DNA of 64,000 nt, from the NCBI GenBank assembly GCA_041398705.1, contig JAWKUI010000003.1, positions 62,001 to 126,000 on the forward strand, written 5' to 3'. The notes below the pieces were generated by a model. That model ran no database searches and was not told the origin of the DNA. It saw only the letters and a program-made list of their open reading frames with translations. Position numbers and translations under genes: made by a program. The stretch is from NORP259 sp041398705. Lineage in GTDB: Bacteria; Planctomycetota; UBA1135; GCA-002686595. Every line of letters starts with the position of its first letter. The stretch's first letter is position 1. Below are positions 31,865 through 41,738 of this stretch, one piece after another.

Positions 31865-33237
31865 AGAAACCGTGGTCCCTCGCCCAGCGACTGACCCGCT
31901 GGTTCACCGGATTCACCTTGCTCGTGGTCGTGGTGATCACCGTGGTCTCGACCCTGGCGGTGCTCGGCGCCACGAAACGCGAATTCAACGCCCTGGCGTC
32001 CGAAGAGGTCGATGAGCTGCGCGCCCTCTTCCGCGACCGGCCCCTGACCCGCGAGGGCATGCTCGAAGAGGTCGATTCGCTGCAGGACGGGCACCTGGGG
32101 GTGCGCATCGCGTGGCGCCTTTGGAATCCGGATACCGGGGCCGTGTGGGGCGAGTTTGGCGACGTGCAGCTGCTGCCCCCGGTGGGCAGCAAGCCCAAGG
32201 AGCCCTGGGTGCGCCTTTGGGAGGTGCCGTTCGAGGGTTTCCGGTCGCCGGAGATCCACGGACCTCTATGGATCGGCTTGGTAGTGGACGGGCGCGGCCG
32301 ACTCTTCCCGCTCAAGAAGTACGCGGCGATCGCCGGCGGTTTGATCCTCGCCTCGGGCATCGCCGCCCTCATCGTGGGGGCATTCTTTGGCCGGCGAACC
32401 GCGAGCATGCTCGAACGCATCGCTCTGCGCGTGCAGCTGGAGCCCGAGGAATTGCCCGATTGGAAGGGGGAGAACCCGCCGATCGAGATCGAGCGGGTGG
32501 CGGGGGCCTTGGCGTTGGTGCTCAAGCGCGCCAAGGAGGAGCAAGAGCGTTCGAGCATGTTGATCGCCGGCGTGGCGCACGAATTGCGTTCGCCGATCCA
32601 GAACATCCTCGGCGAAACCGAAGTCGCTTTGATGCGCGAGCGCGAGCCGGAGGAATACCGGGCGCTGCTCGAGAGCCAGTCGGAAGAGGTCCAGGATCTC
32701 GCGCGCGAGATCGACAACCTCGTGACCTACTGCGCGCACAATACGAACCGCGCCAGCGGTACCCGCGAGTGGTTCGATCTGGGCGAGGAGCTGACCCTGC
32801 GCATCCCGAGGGAAAAGGAACGGGCGCAGCGGCGCGGCGTATCGGTCGAACTGCACCTCGAAGGCGATCTGGGATTGACCGGTGACCGGGAGGCGCTATT
32901 GCTCGTGGTGCGCAACCTCGTGGGCAACGCGATCTCGTTCTCGCCGCCCAAAGGCCGCGTGCTCTTGACCGCCAGCGACCAAGGCGACGCGGTGCAGATC
33001 GCGGTCGACGACCAGGGACCGGGCGTCGCGCCGGAAAACCGCGAGCGTATCTTCCTGCCCTTCGAACGGGGCCGCGAGGCGCCCGGGTCGCGCACGGGTT
33101 TCGGATTGGGTTTGGCCCTGTCCAAGGACGCCATCTCGGCCCACGGCGGCAAACTGCGCGTAGTCGATTCCCCCGAGGGGGGTGCGCGGTTCGAAGCGTG
33201 GATCCCGCGCCAATTCGGCGAAGGCGCTGCCGTTTGA
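31861..33237 (+). CDS. Membrane sensor histidine kinase
   Basis: A 458-residue kinase starting with TTG, overlapping the regulator stop. Two transmembrane helices (about 15-36 and 156-176) enclose an extracytoplasmic sensor of about 120 residues with no recognised fold. The cytoplasmic part has the H-box AGVAHELRSPIQNILGE, N-box NLVGNAISFSP, G1 DDQGPGV and G2 GFGLGLALS, so it is a complete HATPase kinase. It should phosphorylate the response regulator just upstream. The signal is unknown; the closest divergent operon is the DUF4266-DUF3570 redox set. Confidence 0.93.
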   Translation: MKKPWSLAQRLTRWFTGFTLLVVVVITVVSTLAVLGATKREFNALASEEVDELRALFRDRPLTREGMLEEVDSLQDGHLGVRIAWRLWNPDTGAVWGEFGDVQLLPPVGSKPKEPWVRLWEVPFEGFRSPEIHGPLWIGLVVDGRGRLFPLKKYAAIAGGLILASGIAALIVGAFFGRRTASMLERIALRVQLEPEELPDWKGENPPIEIERVAGALALVLKRAKEEQERSSMLIAGVAHELRSPIQNILGETEVALMREREPEEYRALLESQSEEVQDLAREIDNLVTYCAHNTNRASGTREWFDLGEELTLRIPREKERAQRRGVSVELHLEGDLGLTGDREALLLVVRNLVGNAISFSPPKGRVLLTASDQGDAVQIAVDDQGPGVAPENRERIFLPFERGREAPGSRTGFGLGLALSKDAISAHGGKLRVVDSPEGGARFEAWIPRQFGEGAAV

Positions 33238-33294
33238 GGCGCTACGGCCTGCGCCCGGCTGGACAAAACGCCGCGTCGCGCCCACGATGGGGGC

Positions 33295-33795
33295 ATGCTG
33301 CGCCCTGTACTGTTGACTGCTGCGTTGTGCCTGGTCGGTTGCCGGAGTTCGGAGGATCAGGGGCTCGATTTTGGGGATGATTTGACCGGGGCGCCGCTGG
33401 AGGCGCTGGTGAATGCACGAACCCTGGAGCTATTCGCCCTGGATCCCGCTTGGCCCACCGAAGAAAGCCGCGCCGATCCCAACACCTTCCACGGATACGG
33501 CGTCCGCGGCCACGCGCCGCTTGCCGATCCCGCGCAAGTGGCCGATCTCCTGCGCGCGTTTGCCAAGGGCGCCCGGGAAAACGACGAGATGGCCGCGGCG
33601 TGTTTCGATCCCCGCCACGGCATCCGCGCCGAATGGAATGGCGCGACCTACGACTGGATCATCTGCTTCGAGTGCATGACCTACCAGATCTGGAGCGGTG
33701 CCGACCACTTGGACAATCAACTCCTGTCCGAATCGCCCCGCGGCACCTTCGACCGGATCTACCAGGGCCTGGGACTGACGATCGCCCCCCGCTGA
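33295..33795 (+). CDS. Lipoprotein of unknown function
   Basis: A 166-residue lipoprotein with lipobox LVGC (Cys16). The mature part contains GYGVRGHAPLADPAQVADLL, ACFDPRHGIRAEW and WIICFECMTYQIW. The CFxPRHGIR and ICFEC blocks look like conserved family signatures and hold three cysteines, but I cannot name the family. It begins 57 bp after the histidine kinase and is followed 10 bp later by ybaN, so these may share a transcript. Confidence 0.75.
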   Translation: MLRPVLLTAALCLVGCRSSEDQGLDFGDDLTGAPLEALVNARTLELFALDPAWPTEESRADPNTFHGYGVRGHAPLADPAQVADLLRAFAKGARENDEMAAACFDPRHGIRAEWNGATYDWIICFECMTYQIWSGADHLDNQLLSESPRGTFDRIYQGLGLTIAPR

Positions 33796-33805
33796 GTCGC
33801 CGCGC

Positions 33806-34180
33806 ATGCGCTTGGTCTTCCTGATCACCGCCTGGCTCAGCACCGCCCTTGCCGTCATCGGCGCGGTTCTGCCCCTAGTGCCCACTACGCCGTTCCTGTT
33901 GGTCGCGGCCTGGGCCTTTTCGCGCTCTTCGCCCCATTGGGCCGAACGCATTCAACGCATGCCGCTGTTCGGCGGCTATGTGCGCGAATGGAATGCCACC
34001 CACAGCGTGCCGCGTGCGGCGAAGTGGAAAGCGTGGGGGGTGATCGTCTTGAGCTTTGCCTTCAGCATTTACTGGGTGAAGGGCCGCATCCTGCGCCTGG
34101 GGCTTGTCCTGCTCGGATTGATCCTGACCTGGGTGATCTACCGGCTACCGGAGACCCCGCGCGGCAACTCCGCGAGCTGA
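33806..34180 (+). CDS. ybaN: YbaN family (DUF454) inner membrane protein
   Basis: A 124-residue protein with the DUF454 pattern: an N-terminal helix with GAVLPLVPTTPFLLVAAWAF, the SSPHWAERIQR segment, FGGYVREWN and a Lys/Arg-rich link before two C-terminal helices. Length and layout match YbaN, a small inner-membrane protein of unknown role. Its last 43 bp overlap the 3' end of the convergent gene at 34138-35295, a real overlap as both frames end in conserved-looking positions. Confidence 0.88.
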   Translation: MRLVFLITAWLSTALAVIGAVLPLVPTTPFLLVAAWAFSRSSPHWAERIQRMPLFGGYVREWNATHSVPRAAKWKAWGVIVLSFAFSIYWVKGRILRLGLVLLGLILTWVIYRLPETPRGNSAS

Positions 34181-35295
34181 CCGCGCAGGACCTGCAGGGC
34201 CCGGACGTTCTGGGGTTCGTTGCGCTCGCGTTCGTCGAGCCAAGCGGCCTGGGTTTCCGGGTCGGGTAAGCGCAGGGCGTGGGCGAACAGCTGGATCGGT
34301 TCGGACTCACCGGGAATCCCGACCGAGAGGACCAGGTTCCCGCGCCGGGCGTCCAGCCAGTTCCATTCGCCCGCCTCCGTGGTTTCGCTGCTTTCAAAGG
34401 TCCAGTTGTTCGCTTCGAGCTGCTGTTGCAGGCTGCGCAGGGTGGCGCGCGGATCCTTGCCCCGCTCGAGCGTCCAGCCGAATTCCTCAAGCAAACCCGC
34501 TGGGGCCTGCTGCACCATCGGCTGCATGCCGAGTCCTTGCAGCAGGGCCAACTCTGCGGGCACTTCGGGAATCTCGCCGGCCCACTCGAGCGGGGTGTCC
34601 GGGAGTTCTTCGGGACCCCGCCATTCATCCAGCCGCACACCGTCGAGGACCTTGGGCACAAGGGTTTCCATGGCCCGGTCGAAGCGCAAGGCGCGGCTGA
34701 CCAGGTTGAATCCGCGGTATCGGTACGTCTGTGACCCTCGGAAGATCGGGCCCGGTCGCGTGGCGAGGTCGGATTGGATCGGCCGCGCCAGCGGGGAAGC
34801 CGAGACGGTGATCTGCAACCGCAATTCCACGTCTTGGTAGAAGGGCAGATGCACGTCGCGCAGGACTTCCAATTCGTACGCCGCAAAGAGGTGCGGCGGA
34901 CGGCGGATGAGCAGCGGCCGGTCCTTGGCTGGAAAGTAGGCCACTTCATCGAGTTTCGGATCCTGCATCCAGCGCTCCTGCAAGGTGCGCCCGAACAGGT
35001 TGGAAGCGAATCCCTCGCTCAGGTCCTGGATCCAGATGCGCGAGATGTGCCTAGAGCCTTTGTATGGGTTGGGCTCGGCACTCGCGCCGCTGGTCTCCTG
35101 GACCTGGGTCAGATTCCAGTTCACCCCCAAGTGCAACGGCGTACTCTCCTGCCGCACCCACTCGCCATCCTCCCCCCGCTGCATCACCGCTGCCGCGTCG
35201 TCCCAGTTGTAGGCCGGGATCCAGGTCAATCCGCAGAGGCCGGCGGTCAGGAGCAGGGCGGAGATCTTGAGCTTGCGCTTGGTGGTGGATCCCAT
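34138..35295 (-). CDS. Exported or signal-anchored protein of unknown function
   Basis: A 385-residue protein with an N-terminal hydrophobic segment (ISALLLTAGLCGLTWIPAY) after a basic start, so exported or anchored. The body is mixed alpha/beta with no motif I recognise; segments such as GSRHISRIWIQDL and GFNLVSRALRFDRAMETL have no clear homology to me. ATG 35295 lies 79 bp from the divergent 35375 gene. The 3' end runs 43 bp into ybaN on the other strand. Coding quality is good throughout; function unknown. Confidence 0.7.
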   Translation of the reverse strand: MGSTTKRKLKISALLLTAGLCGLTWIPAYNWDDAAAVMQRGEDGEWVRQESTPLHLGVNWNLTQVQETSGASAEPNPYKGSRHISRIWIQDLSEGFASNLFGRTLQERWMQDPKLDEVAYFPAKDRPLLIRRPPHLFAAYELEVLRDVHLPFYQDVELRLQITVSASPLARPIQSDLATRPGPIFRGSQTYRYRGFNLVSRALRFDRAMETLVPKVLDGVRLDEWRGPEELPDTPLEWAGEIPEVPAELALLQGLGMQPMVQQAPAGLLEEFGWTLERGKDPRATLRSLQQQLEANNWTFESSETTEAGEWNWLDARRGNLVLSVGIPGESEPIQLFAHALRLPDPETQAAWLDERERNEPQNVRALQVLRGQLAELPRGVSGSR

Positions 35296-35374
35296 GGTGC
35301 GATCGGGTAGGGTGGGGAGCGAGCCGGGAATTCTCCCCGATCACCGCCCGACCCGCAAACCCCGGACTTTCGCC

Positions 35375-36655
35375 ATGAGACGCTGGTTGCCGCTTCTGTT
35401 GCTTGCCTTGCTCGCCGCGGCGGGGATGTATCGCATGCGCAGTACGGCGTCGGAGGAGCAGGGCGGGCTCGGGCCGCCGCCGGTGGTACCGGCGGAGTCG
35501 CCGGAGGCCGCCGAGCCAGCGGAACTGCAACGCTCCGAATTGGCGGGGCCGGCGGAGAGTACGCGTTTGCCCGGTCAGGAGGTAGAGGCGCTGGAGACGC
35601 CGGGCGAAGACCCGAAAGCGCCCGCCGGCTTCACGGTGCAGCTCGAACTCAGTGGCGCCGAAGGACGCGAGGTACGGGTCGAACTCGTGCGTGGCGGCAA
35701 GGGCATCGAGCAGGGCACCGTGAAGCCCGATACGCAGCACTCCTTCACGGGTTTGGAGTCGGGGCTGTATCAGGTGCTGGTGCGCACGCAAGACGAGCCG
35801 TTCCTCATCAGCGGTTGGCACCAATTCCACCTGTTCGGCGCACCGCGCACCTTGCGGGTGCAGATTCCTGTGCTACCCGCGCCCGTGCTCGAGGCGTCGG
35901 TCAGCGATCCGGACGGGCTTGCCATCGCGGGGGCGGAAGTGGTTTGGCTCGGGTGGTCCGGCTTCGAGGATCTGGCGCCGCGCACGACGAGCGATGCGCT
36001 GGGCCGCGTGCGGTTGCCGCTTTTGCCCCAACACGACTATCACCTGCGGGTTGGCAAGGCGGGGTACACCTCGGTTGAGGCGGCGGGATTCACGGGGACG
36101 GATGCGACCCGGGTGGTGGAGTGGACGTTGGAACCGGCGCCGGTGGTGAAGGGCACGGTGTTCGCCCCGGGTGGAGCGCCGGCCGTGGGGGCCGATTTGG
36201 AGGTGTACAGCGATAGGTTGCGTTGGTCGGGCTTCACGGATCGCGATGGTGGGTTTGTCGCGGAGGGGGTTCCATCGGGTGCTTTTGTCCTGATTGCGCA
36301 TGCCGGCGTCGATGGCAATGCCTTGATCGCGCGGGTCGAAGTCGGTGCGCAATCGTCCCGCGAGGGTCTCGTGATCGAACTCCAGGCTTCGCTCCATGTG
36401 AAGGGTCGTTTTGTCGATAGTGCCGGAGCGCCAGTGCCATTTGAGTTCATCCGATTGATCCCGGATACCGACCGGGGAGGTTGGTATTCCTCTGGGGAGG
36501 GAACGACCGATGCTCAGGGTGCATTCGACATCGGCGGACTGTTCCCCGGCCCCTACCGCGTCGAATTCGGCCGCTTCTCACGGGCGGTGCACCACCTGGA
36601 ATTGACCCCAAGCAACCAGGACGAATTCCACACGATCCAAGTGCCCGCGCGCTGA
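35375..36655 (+). CDS. Exported carboxypeptidase-regulatory-like beta-repeat protein
   Basis: A 426-residue protein with a signal anchor (LPLLLLALLAAAGMY) followed by an acidic, Pro/Glu-rich linker (about 20-85). Three to four beta-sandwich repeats of the carboxypeptidase regulatory-like type follow: FTGLESGLYQVLVRTQ, DALGRVRLPLLPQHDYHLRV, TDRDGGFVAEGVPSGAFVLI and TDAQGAFDIGGLFPGPYRVE. These are transthyretin-like folds used in adhesion or scaffold proteins. It is similar in kind to the proteins at 1-873, 20958-23252 and 23366-25750. Start chosen at ATG 35375 directly before the hydrophobic run; no strong Shine-Dalgarno sequence. Confidence 0.78.
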   Translation: MRRWLPLLLLALLAAAGMYRMRSTASEEQGGLGPPPVVPAESPEAAEPAELQRSELAGPAESTRLPGQEVEALETPGEDPKAPAGFTVQLELSGAEGREVRVELVRGGKGIEQGTVKPDTQHSFTGLESGLYQVLVRTQDEPFLISGWHQFHLFGAPRTLRVQIPVLPAPVLEASVSDPDGLAIAGAEVVWLGWSGFEDLAPRTTSDALGRVRLPLLPQHDYHLRVGKAGYTSVEAAGFTGTDATRVVEWTLEPAPVVKGTVFAPGGAPAVGADLEVYSDRLRWSGFTDRDGGFVAEGVPSGAFVLIAHAGVDGNALIARVEVGAQSSREGLVIELQASLHVKGRFVDSAGAPVPFEFIRLIPDTDRGGWYSSGEGTTDAQGAFDIGGLFPGPYRVEFGRFSRAVHHLELTPSNQDEFHTIQVPAR

Positions 36656-36658
36656 GTC

Positions 36659-37618
36659 TCAGCGCACCCGCACCGCGTGCACCTTGCGCACTTCGGAGCC
36701 CGAGGCGTCGGTGACTGCGAAGGGGAATTCGCCGTTCGAGCACGCGGCACCGACGCGGCCCTGGCGATCGAGCGCGATGAAGCAGATCGACAGGTCGTAG
36801 CCGAGGGGGTCGCGAGCGGCGATGCGGTGCACCATGGCTTCGCAGGCTGCCTGCGGATCCATGCCACCGCGCATCCACTCGACGATGGTGTTGCATGCGG
36901 CGTAGCGCATGATGTTCTCGCCGATGCCCGTCGCGCCGGCCGCACCGACCTCGTTGTCCACGTAGAGGCCGCTGCCGAGGATCGGGGAATCGCCGACGCG
37001 ACCGGGCCACTTGTTGCCTGCGCCGCTGGTGGAGCAACCGCCGTAGAGGTCGCCGTCGGCGTCGAGCATCAAGAGCGCAATGGTGTCGTGGCCGGCGGTT
37101 CCGGGGTCTTGCGCCGTTTCCGCCCGCCAAGCGGCCTTTTTCGCCGGCAGGTCGGACACGTCGACCGACTCGAGGCCTTGGTCCAGGGCGAACCAACGCG
37201 CACCCTCACCCACGAGCATCACGTGCGGACTGTGCTCCATGACGGCGCGCGCGGCTTGGATCGGGTGCACGAATCCTTCGAGCGCGGCCACGCTGCCTGC
37301 ACGGTGGCCCGGGCCCGCCATGATGCAGGCGTCGAGTTGCGCATACCCCGCCTGATTCGGCCGGCCGCCGAGGCCCACCGAACCATCGCAACTCCGCCGC
37401 TCGACTTCACCGATGCCCGCCACCAGCGCGTCGAGCGGACTCTCGCCGGCGTTCAACCCCTGCCACGCGCGATCGGTGGCGAGCTGGCCGAAGGGCCAGG
37501 TGGCGATCAGCACCGGTGTGGCGGGACGCGGGGTCGGGTTCGAGGTGGAAGCGCACGCGCTCATCAGGATTAGGAGGCTGGCGAGCAGGCTCGCGCGGGT
37601 GGGGCGGGGGAAGTGCAT
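36659..37618 (-). CDS. N(4)-(beta-N-acetylglucosaminyl)-L-asparaginase-type lipoprotein (Ntn hydrolase)
   Basis: A 319-residue asparaginase family 2 (glycosylasparaginase) enzyme. The N-terminus carries a lipobox (LMSAC, Cys22), so it acts outside the cytoplasm. The autoprocessing site is AGHDTIALLMLD: cleavage before this Thr makes it the catalytic nucleophile. Downstream GDLYGGCSTSG and GRVGDSPILGSGLYVDNEVG line the substrate pocket, as in enzymes that cut the GlcNAc-Asn bond of N-glycopeptides. The stop is three bases from the convergent 35375 gene. A TAGAAT box (minus strand 37647-37642) lies 23 nt upstream of ATG 37618. Confidence 0.9.
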   Translation of the reverse strand: MHFPRPTRASLLASLLILMSACASTSNPTPRPATPVLIATWPFGQLATDRAWQGLNAGESPLDALVAGIGEVERRSCDGSVGLGGRPNQAGYAQLDACIMAGPGHRAGSVAALEGFVHPIQAARAVMEHSPHVMLVGEGARWFALDQGLESVDVSDLPAKKAAWRAETAQDPGTAGHDTIALLMLDADGDLYGGCSTSGAGNKWPGRVGDSPILGSGLYVDNEVGAAGATGIGENIMRYAACNTIVEWMRGGMDPQAACEAMVHRIAARDPLGYDLSICFIALDRQGRVGAACSNGEFPFAVTDASGSEVRKVHAVRVR

Positions 37619-38051
37619 CGGGAAGGTGTGGGACAGCCTGCATTCTAGCGAGCCGGTCGTTTGGGATTGTAGACCCACTTCGCCAGCGGGCGACGGGTTC
37701 GGGTCTTGCGGCCTCAGATGCCGGCGTTCTTCGGTGGGAATGCCCCGGACTCGCACTCGTGGGGTACCGGCAACTGCGTTGTCGCACTCCGGGTTGCTGC
37801 AGGATCCATGGCTTTCACGGCGGCAAGCACGTTGGAACATCTGCTTTGCAGGCTCGACCTCGCACGCAGCCCATACGTGCTCGAGCTGCCAGCTGGACTT
37901 TGGCCGGTAAATTCCAGGCCGAAGGTAAGTATTCCCGGAATCCGGGAAATCGGGGGGCGAGGAATCCGGTCTCTACTCGCGAGGTCGATTGCTGCCGGTT
38001 TGCCGAAATGCGCAGTGTGGGTTAGTTTGCCCGCGGCCCCGCTCCAAGACC
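37619..38051. other. Divergent control region between the asparaginase and a PVC-type gene
   Basis: 433 bp between two outward-facing genes, with no credible gene inside. Towards the asparaginase there is GCTAGAAT (minus, 37649-37642). Towards the PVC gene there is TTGCCG-16-TTAGTT at about 38004-38031, a weak promoter match. A perfect 7-bp inverted repeat TTCCCGGAATCCGGGAA is at 37932-37948. Confidence 0.4.
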
Positions 38052-41000
38052 ATGCACTCTGCTTCCCTGACGCCCCTCGCCCTCTTCCCGATCCTTCTGC
38101 CGAATGCCCAAGCCCAGGGCGAATGGCAGGTCTCCGGTGGCGCCACCGTGAACCTGTTCGCGGAATCCCCGGGGCTCTTCAACCCGACCGCGATCGACGT
38201 CGATGACGCGGGGCGTGTGTGGGTGGCGGAAGGGGTCAACTATCGTCAGTGGGACGGCCGAAACCCCGGTCGCCACCACGACGGCGGCGATCGCATCGTA
38301 GTGCTCGAAGACAAGGACGGTGACGGTCGCGCCGAGTCGAGTTCGGTGTACGTGCAGGACCCGGACCTGACCGCGCCGCTCGGCATTCTGGTGGCGCCCG
38401 AGGGGGTCTACGTGTCCTGTTCGCCGAACCTGTTCCTCTATCACGATGACGATGGGGACGGGAAAGCGGATCGCCGCGAGGTGTTCCTGACCGGCTTCGG
38501 CGGACACGACCACGACCATGGTCTGCACTCGGTGGTGGCCTATCCCGGCGGCGGCCTGCTCTGGTGCGCGGGCAACGCGGGGCCGCACGTGGTGCGCGAT
38601 TCTGCGGGTTTCGTGCTGCGCAGCGGATCGGTGTACAACGGCGGCGGCGCGAGCCATCCGGGCAACCAGCCGGGCTTGCGCAGCGACGATGGACGCGTCT
38701 GGACCGGCGGCTTGATCGGACGGCTTTGGCGGGATGGTTCGGGGGTGGCCGTTCTGGCGCACAACTTCCGCAATCCATACGAGGTGGCGGTCGACGTGTT
38801 CGGGGACATGTATACCTACGACAACGACGACGACGGCAACCAGGGGTGCCGCATGGTCGCGCTGACCCCGGGTGGGGATTATGGGTACTTCGGCGACGGC
38901 GGGCGCACGTGGTGGAACGCGGATCGTCGTGAGGGACTGAGCACGCAGGAGGCGCATTGGCACCAGGGGGATCCGGGGGTCATGCCGATGGGCACGGTGA
39001 CCGGAGCGGGTGGGCCGACCGGCGTGACGGTGTACGAGAACCCGGCGTGGCCGGCGATGCAGGGGCGCGTGCTGGCGGCGGATGCGGGGCGTGGGCTCAT
39101 CTGGGCGGCGCGTACGGTGGAACGCGGGGCGGAGCTGGCGCTCGAGCCCGAGGTGTGGCTGCAGCCGAAGCCGGGTAGCGATGGACAAGTGCCGCGCACC
39201 TTCCGGCCCAGCGATGTGGCGGTCGGGCCCGATGGGGCGGTGTACGTGGCGGATTGGTTCGACCCGGGCGTGGGCGGGCACCATGCGGCCGATCACGACG
39301 CCTATGGACGCATCCTGCGCATCGTGCCGCCGGCGGAGCGCGGGACTTCGGACTATGACGTCGAAGCGCGCCTGGCGCAGACGATCTGGTGGGATCTGCC
39401 GCCGGCGGACAACCAACCGGCCCTGCCGAGATTCTTCGAGAAGACGGGGGATGCGGCACTGAAACACCCGAGCCCGCGGGTGCGGCTCACGATGCTGCGT
39501 GCGCTGCAATCGCGGTTTTATCCGGTCGAGTGGTTCGCGCCGTTCTTCTGGAGCGATCGCTCCCCGCGCGTGCGGGCCCACTTGGCTTGTGCCCTGCGCG
39601 ATTTGGATTGGGAGAAGGGGGGCACGGCGTTGACCCTGCTCGCGATGAACTGGGATGGCCGCGATCGGGCGTACCTCGAAGCGATTGGCATCGGGGCGGA
39701 AGGCAAGGAGCGCGAGCTGTACCTGGCCCTGTTGGAGCAGCTTTCCGGCAGCGAAGACCGGGAGCGGCTGCTGCACTTCGCCTGGCGTTTGCATCCCGAG
39801 GAATCCCTTTCCTTGTTCCGCTCGTGGTTGGAGCAGGGCGGTGCCGCTTTGCCCTTGCGGCGATTGGCTTTGGATGGGGTTGCGCAGTTGCCGAGCCGCG
39901 AGGCGGCGGAGTACATGGCGGGGCAGGCTTTGGCCGGCGCGGAGGATCTGCGCGGCTATGCGGCCGAGTGGGTGCGGCAGCGGGCCACGGGCCGGTGGAG
40001 TGGGTATGGCCTTGAGTCCGCGTTCGAGGGGGATTTCGCGAATGCGGAAGCCCTTTGGACCAGCGAGCTCGTTACCACGGAAGGTGGCGAATTCGAGGTG
40101 TCGTGTGCCGGCTTGAAGACCCTATGGCTGGTGGTCGAGGACGGCGGCAATGGCAATGGGTACGACTGGGCCGCATGGATCGAGCCGCATTGGGTGACCG
40201 ATGCGGGCGAGGTGCCCTTGCAGAAGGCCGGTTGGGTGCAGGCGGAAGCCGGATGGGGCCAGGCGCGTTGGGACAAGAGCGCCGATGGGCGCGCTTTGAA
40301 GGTGGCGGGTCAGGTACGGCGCGGCATCGGCACCCATGCGGCTTCGCGCATCTCGTTTGCGGTTCCCAGCGGGGCCAAGGTTTTGCGCGCAGGGTTTGCC
40401 CCGGACGATGGCGGGTTGCAGGGCGATCGCACGCCGAGCATCCGATTCGCGGTGTACGGCGAGCGGGGTGAGGATCCAGCAGCCCAGGCGGCGGTGCGCT
40501 CGGCCTGGCGGGCAGGGAACGCCGAGGCGCTTGCCGAACTGCTCGCGAGCGACGCGGGCAGTCAGTTTCTCCTGCAGAGCGTGCGCGAGGGCTCGGTGCC
40601 CGCCGCACTCGCCGATGCAACCCGAAAGGGGCTGCTCGCCCACTCCGATTGGGCCGTGCGCGCCCTCGCAGAACCATTGTTCAAGGCTGCCGAACCGGCC
40701 TATCCCGATTGGCCCTCCGACTGGTCGCATGTACGCGGCGATGCCACCCGTGGCCGCGAGTTGTTCCAGGGCCGCGGCACGTGCATGGTCTGCCACACCT
40801 ATGAAGGCCGCGGCGGCATCATTGGCCCGGACCTCTCGAGCATCGCGGGCAAACTCGGTGCGCAGGGTCTGCGCGAAGCCATCCAGTATCCAAGCCGCGC
40901 GCTCGCGTTCGGCTACGACCACTGGACCGTTACCAAGACCGACGGCTCGGTACTCGCCGGCGCCCTGCTGGCGGGCGGCGACACCCTCGTGCTGCGCGAC

Positions 41001-41738
41001 CTCACCGGCAAACGCCACGCCGTGCCGCGCGAACAGGTGACGTCGATGGAGAAGAGCCCGGTTTCCGTGATGCCCGCGGCTGCGACGATTGGCCTTTCGC
41101 CCCAGGATCTGGCCGACGTCGTGGCTTTCCTCGGCACGGAGAAGAAACCGGAACCCACTTTCGGCCGGGTGCAAGACCTGTTCCCGTCCGCCGATTTCGC
41201 AGGCTGGAACTTCTTCCTGAACGACGGCGGCCAGCGCGACGACGTCTGGTCGGTGCGCGACGGCATCCTGCGCTGCGAGGGACGACCGATGGGCTACCTC
41301 TACACCCAGCGTTCCTTCACCGACTTCGAGCTGATCGTCGAATGGCGTTTCGACCCGGCCGTCGGCGGCGGCAACTCCGGCGTGCTCCTGCGCGTACAAC
41401 CCCCGCACAAGACCTGGCCCCGCTCGATCGAAGCCCAACTGCAATCCAAAAGCGCCGGCGACATCTGGAACATCGACGAGTTCCCGATGCAAACCGACCC
41501 CACTCGCACCGAAGGTCGCCACACGGTCAAACTCCTGCCCACCAACGAACGCCCCCTGGGCGAGTGGAACCACTATCGCATCCGCCTCGACGGCTCCGAC
41601 CTGACCCTCGAGGTCAACGGCGAAATCCAAAACACCGCCACCTGGTGCGCCCCGCTCCCCGGCCCAATCGCCCTGCAATCCGAAGGTGTGCCGATTGAGT
41701 TCCGGCGCATCGAGTTGCGGGAGATCGTGCCTGAATAG
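38052..41738 (+). CDS. PVC-type heme-binding dehydrogenase with NPCBM, cytochrome c and DUF1080 domains
   Basis: A 1228-residue exported protein. After a signal peptide (1-22) comes a beta-propeller of the planctomycete membrane-bound dehydrogenase type (about 30-430), which begins with NPTAIDVDDAGRVWVAEGVN. HEAT-like helices follow (about 470-640), then an NPCBM-type carbohydrate-binding segment (about 670-800, with VRRGIGTHAASRISFAV). A single c-type heme motif CMVCH is at 911-915 with the PVC-type HEAT-cytochrome tail. Last is a DUF1080 (3-keto-disaccharide hydrolase) concanavalin-like domain (about 1037-1225). This stack suggests oxidation and cleavage of a polysaccharide at the cell surface. 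It converges on the even larger PVC protein at 41865-47255. Confidence 0.9.
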   Translation: MHSASLTPLALFPILLPNAQAQGEWQVSGGATVNLFAESPGLFNPTAIDVDDAGRVWVAEGVNYRQWDGRNPGRHHDGGDRIVVLEDKDGDGRAESSSVYVQDPDLTAPLGILVAPEGVYVSCSPNLFLYHDDDGDGKADRREVFLTGFGGHDHDHGLHSVVAYPGGGLLWCAGNAGPHVVRDSAGFVLRSGSVYNGGGASHPGNQPGLRSDDGRVWTGGLIGRLWRDGSGVAVLAHNFRNPYEVAVDVFGDMYTYDNDDDGNQGCRMVALTPGGDYGYFGDGGRTWWNADRREGLSTQEAHWHQGDPGVMPMGTVTGAGGPTGVTVYENPAWPAMQGRVLAADAGRGLIWAARTVERGAELALEPEVWLQPKPGSDGQVPRTFRPSDVAVGPDGAVYVADWFDPGVGGHHAADHDAYGRILRIVPPAERGTSDYDVEARLAQTIWWDLPPADNQPALPRFFEKTGDAALKHPSPRVRLTMLRALQSRFYPVEWFAPFFWSDRSPRVRAHLACALRDLDWEKGGTALTLLAMNWDGRDRAYLEAIGIGAEGKERELYLALLEQLSGSEDRERLLHFAWRLHPEESLSLFRSWLEQGGAALPLRRLALDGVAQLPSREAAEYMAGQALAGAEDLRGYAAEWVRQRATGRWSGYGLESAFEGDFANAEALWTSELVTTEGGEFEVSCAGLKTLWLVVEDGGNGNGYDWAAWIEPHWVTDAGEVPLQKAGWVQAEAGWGQARWDKSADGRALKVAGQVRRGIGTHAASRISFAVPSGAKVLRAGFAPDDGGLQGDRTPSIRFAVYGERGEDPAAQAAVRSAWRAGNAEALAELLASDAGSQFLLQSVREGSVPAALADATRKGLLAHSDWAVRALAEPLFKAAEPAYPDWPSDWSHVRGDATRGRELFQGRGTCMVCHTYEGRGGIIGPDLSSIAGKLGAQGLREAIQYPSRALAFGYDHWTVTKTDGSVLAGALLAGGDTLVLRDLTGKRHAVPREQVTSMEKSPVSVMPAAATIGLSPQDLADVVAFLGTEKKPEPTFGRVQDLFPSADFAGWNFFLNDGGQRDDVWSVRDGILRCEGRPMGYLYTQRSFTDFELIVEWRFDPAVGGGNSGVLLRVQPPHKTWPRSIEAQLQSKSAGDIWNIDEFPMQTDPTRTEGRHTVKLLPTNERPLGEWNHYRIRLDGSDLTLEVNGEIQNTATWCAPLPGPIALQSEGVPIEFRRIELREIVPE

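Noticed and set aside
37932..37948. TTCCCGGAATCCGGGAA as a firm operator
   Set aside because: Similar TTCCCGG/CCGGGAA strings appear elsewhere, for example in a terminator stem at 52031, and this is expected in GC-rich DNA; kept only as a note on the region.
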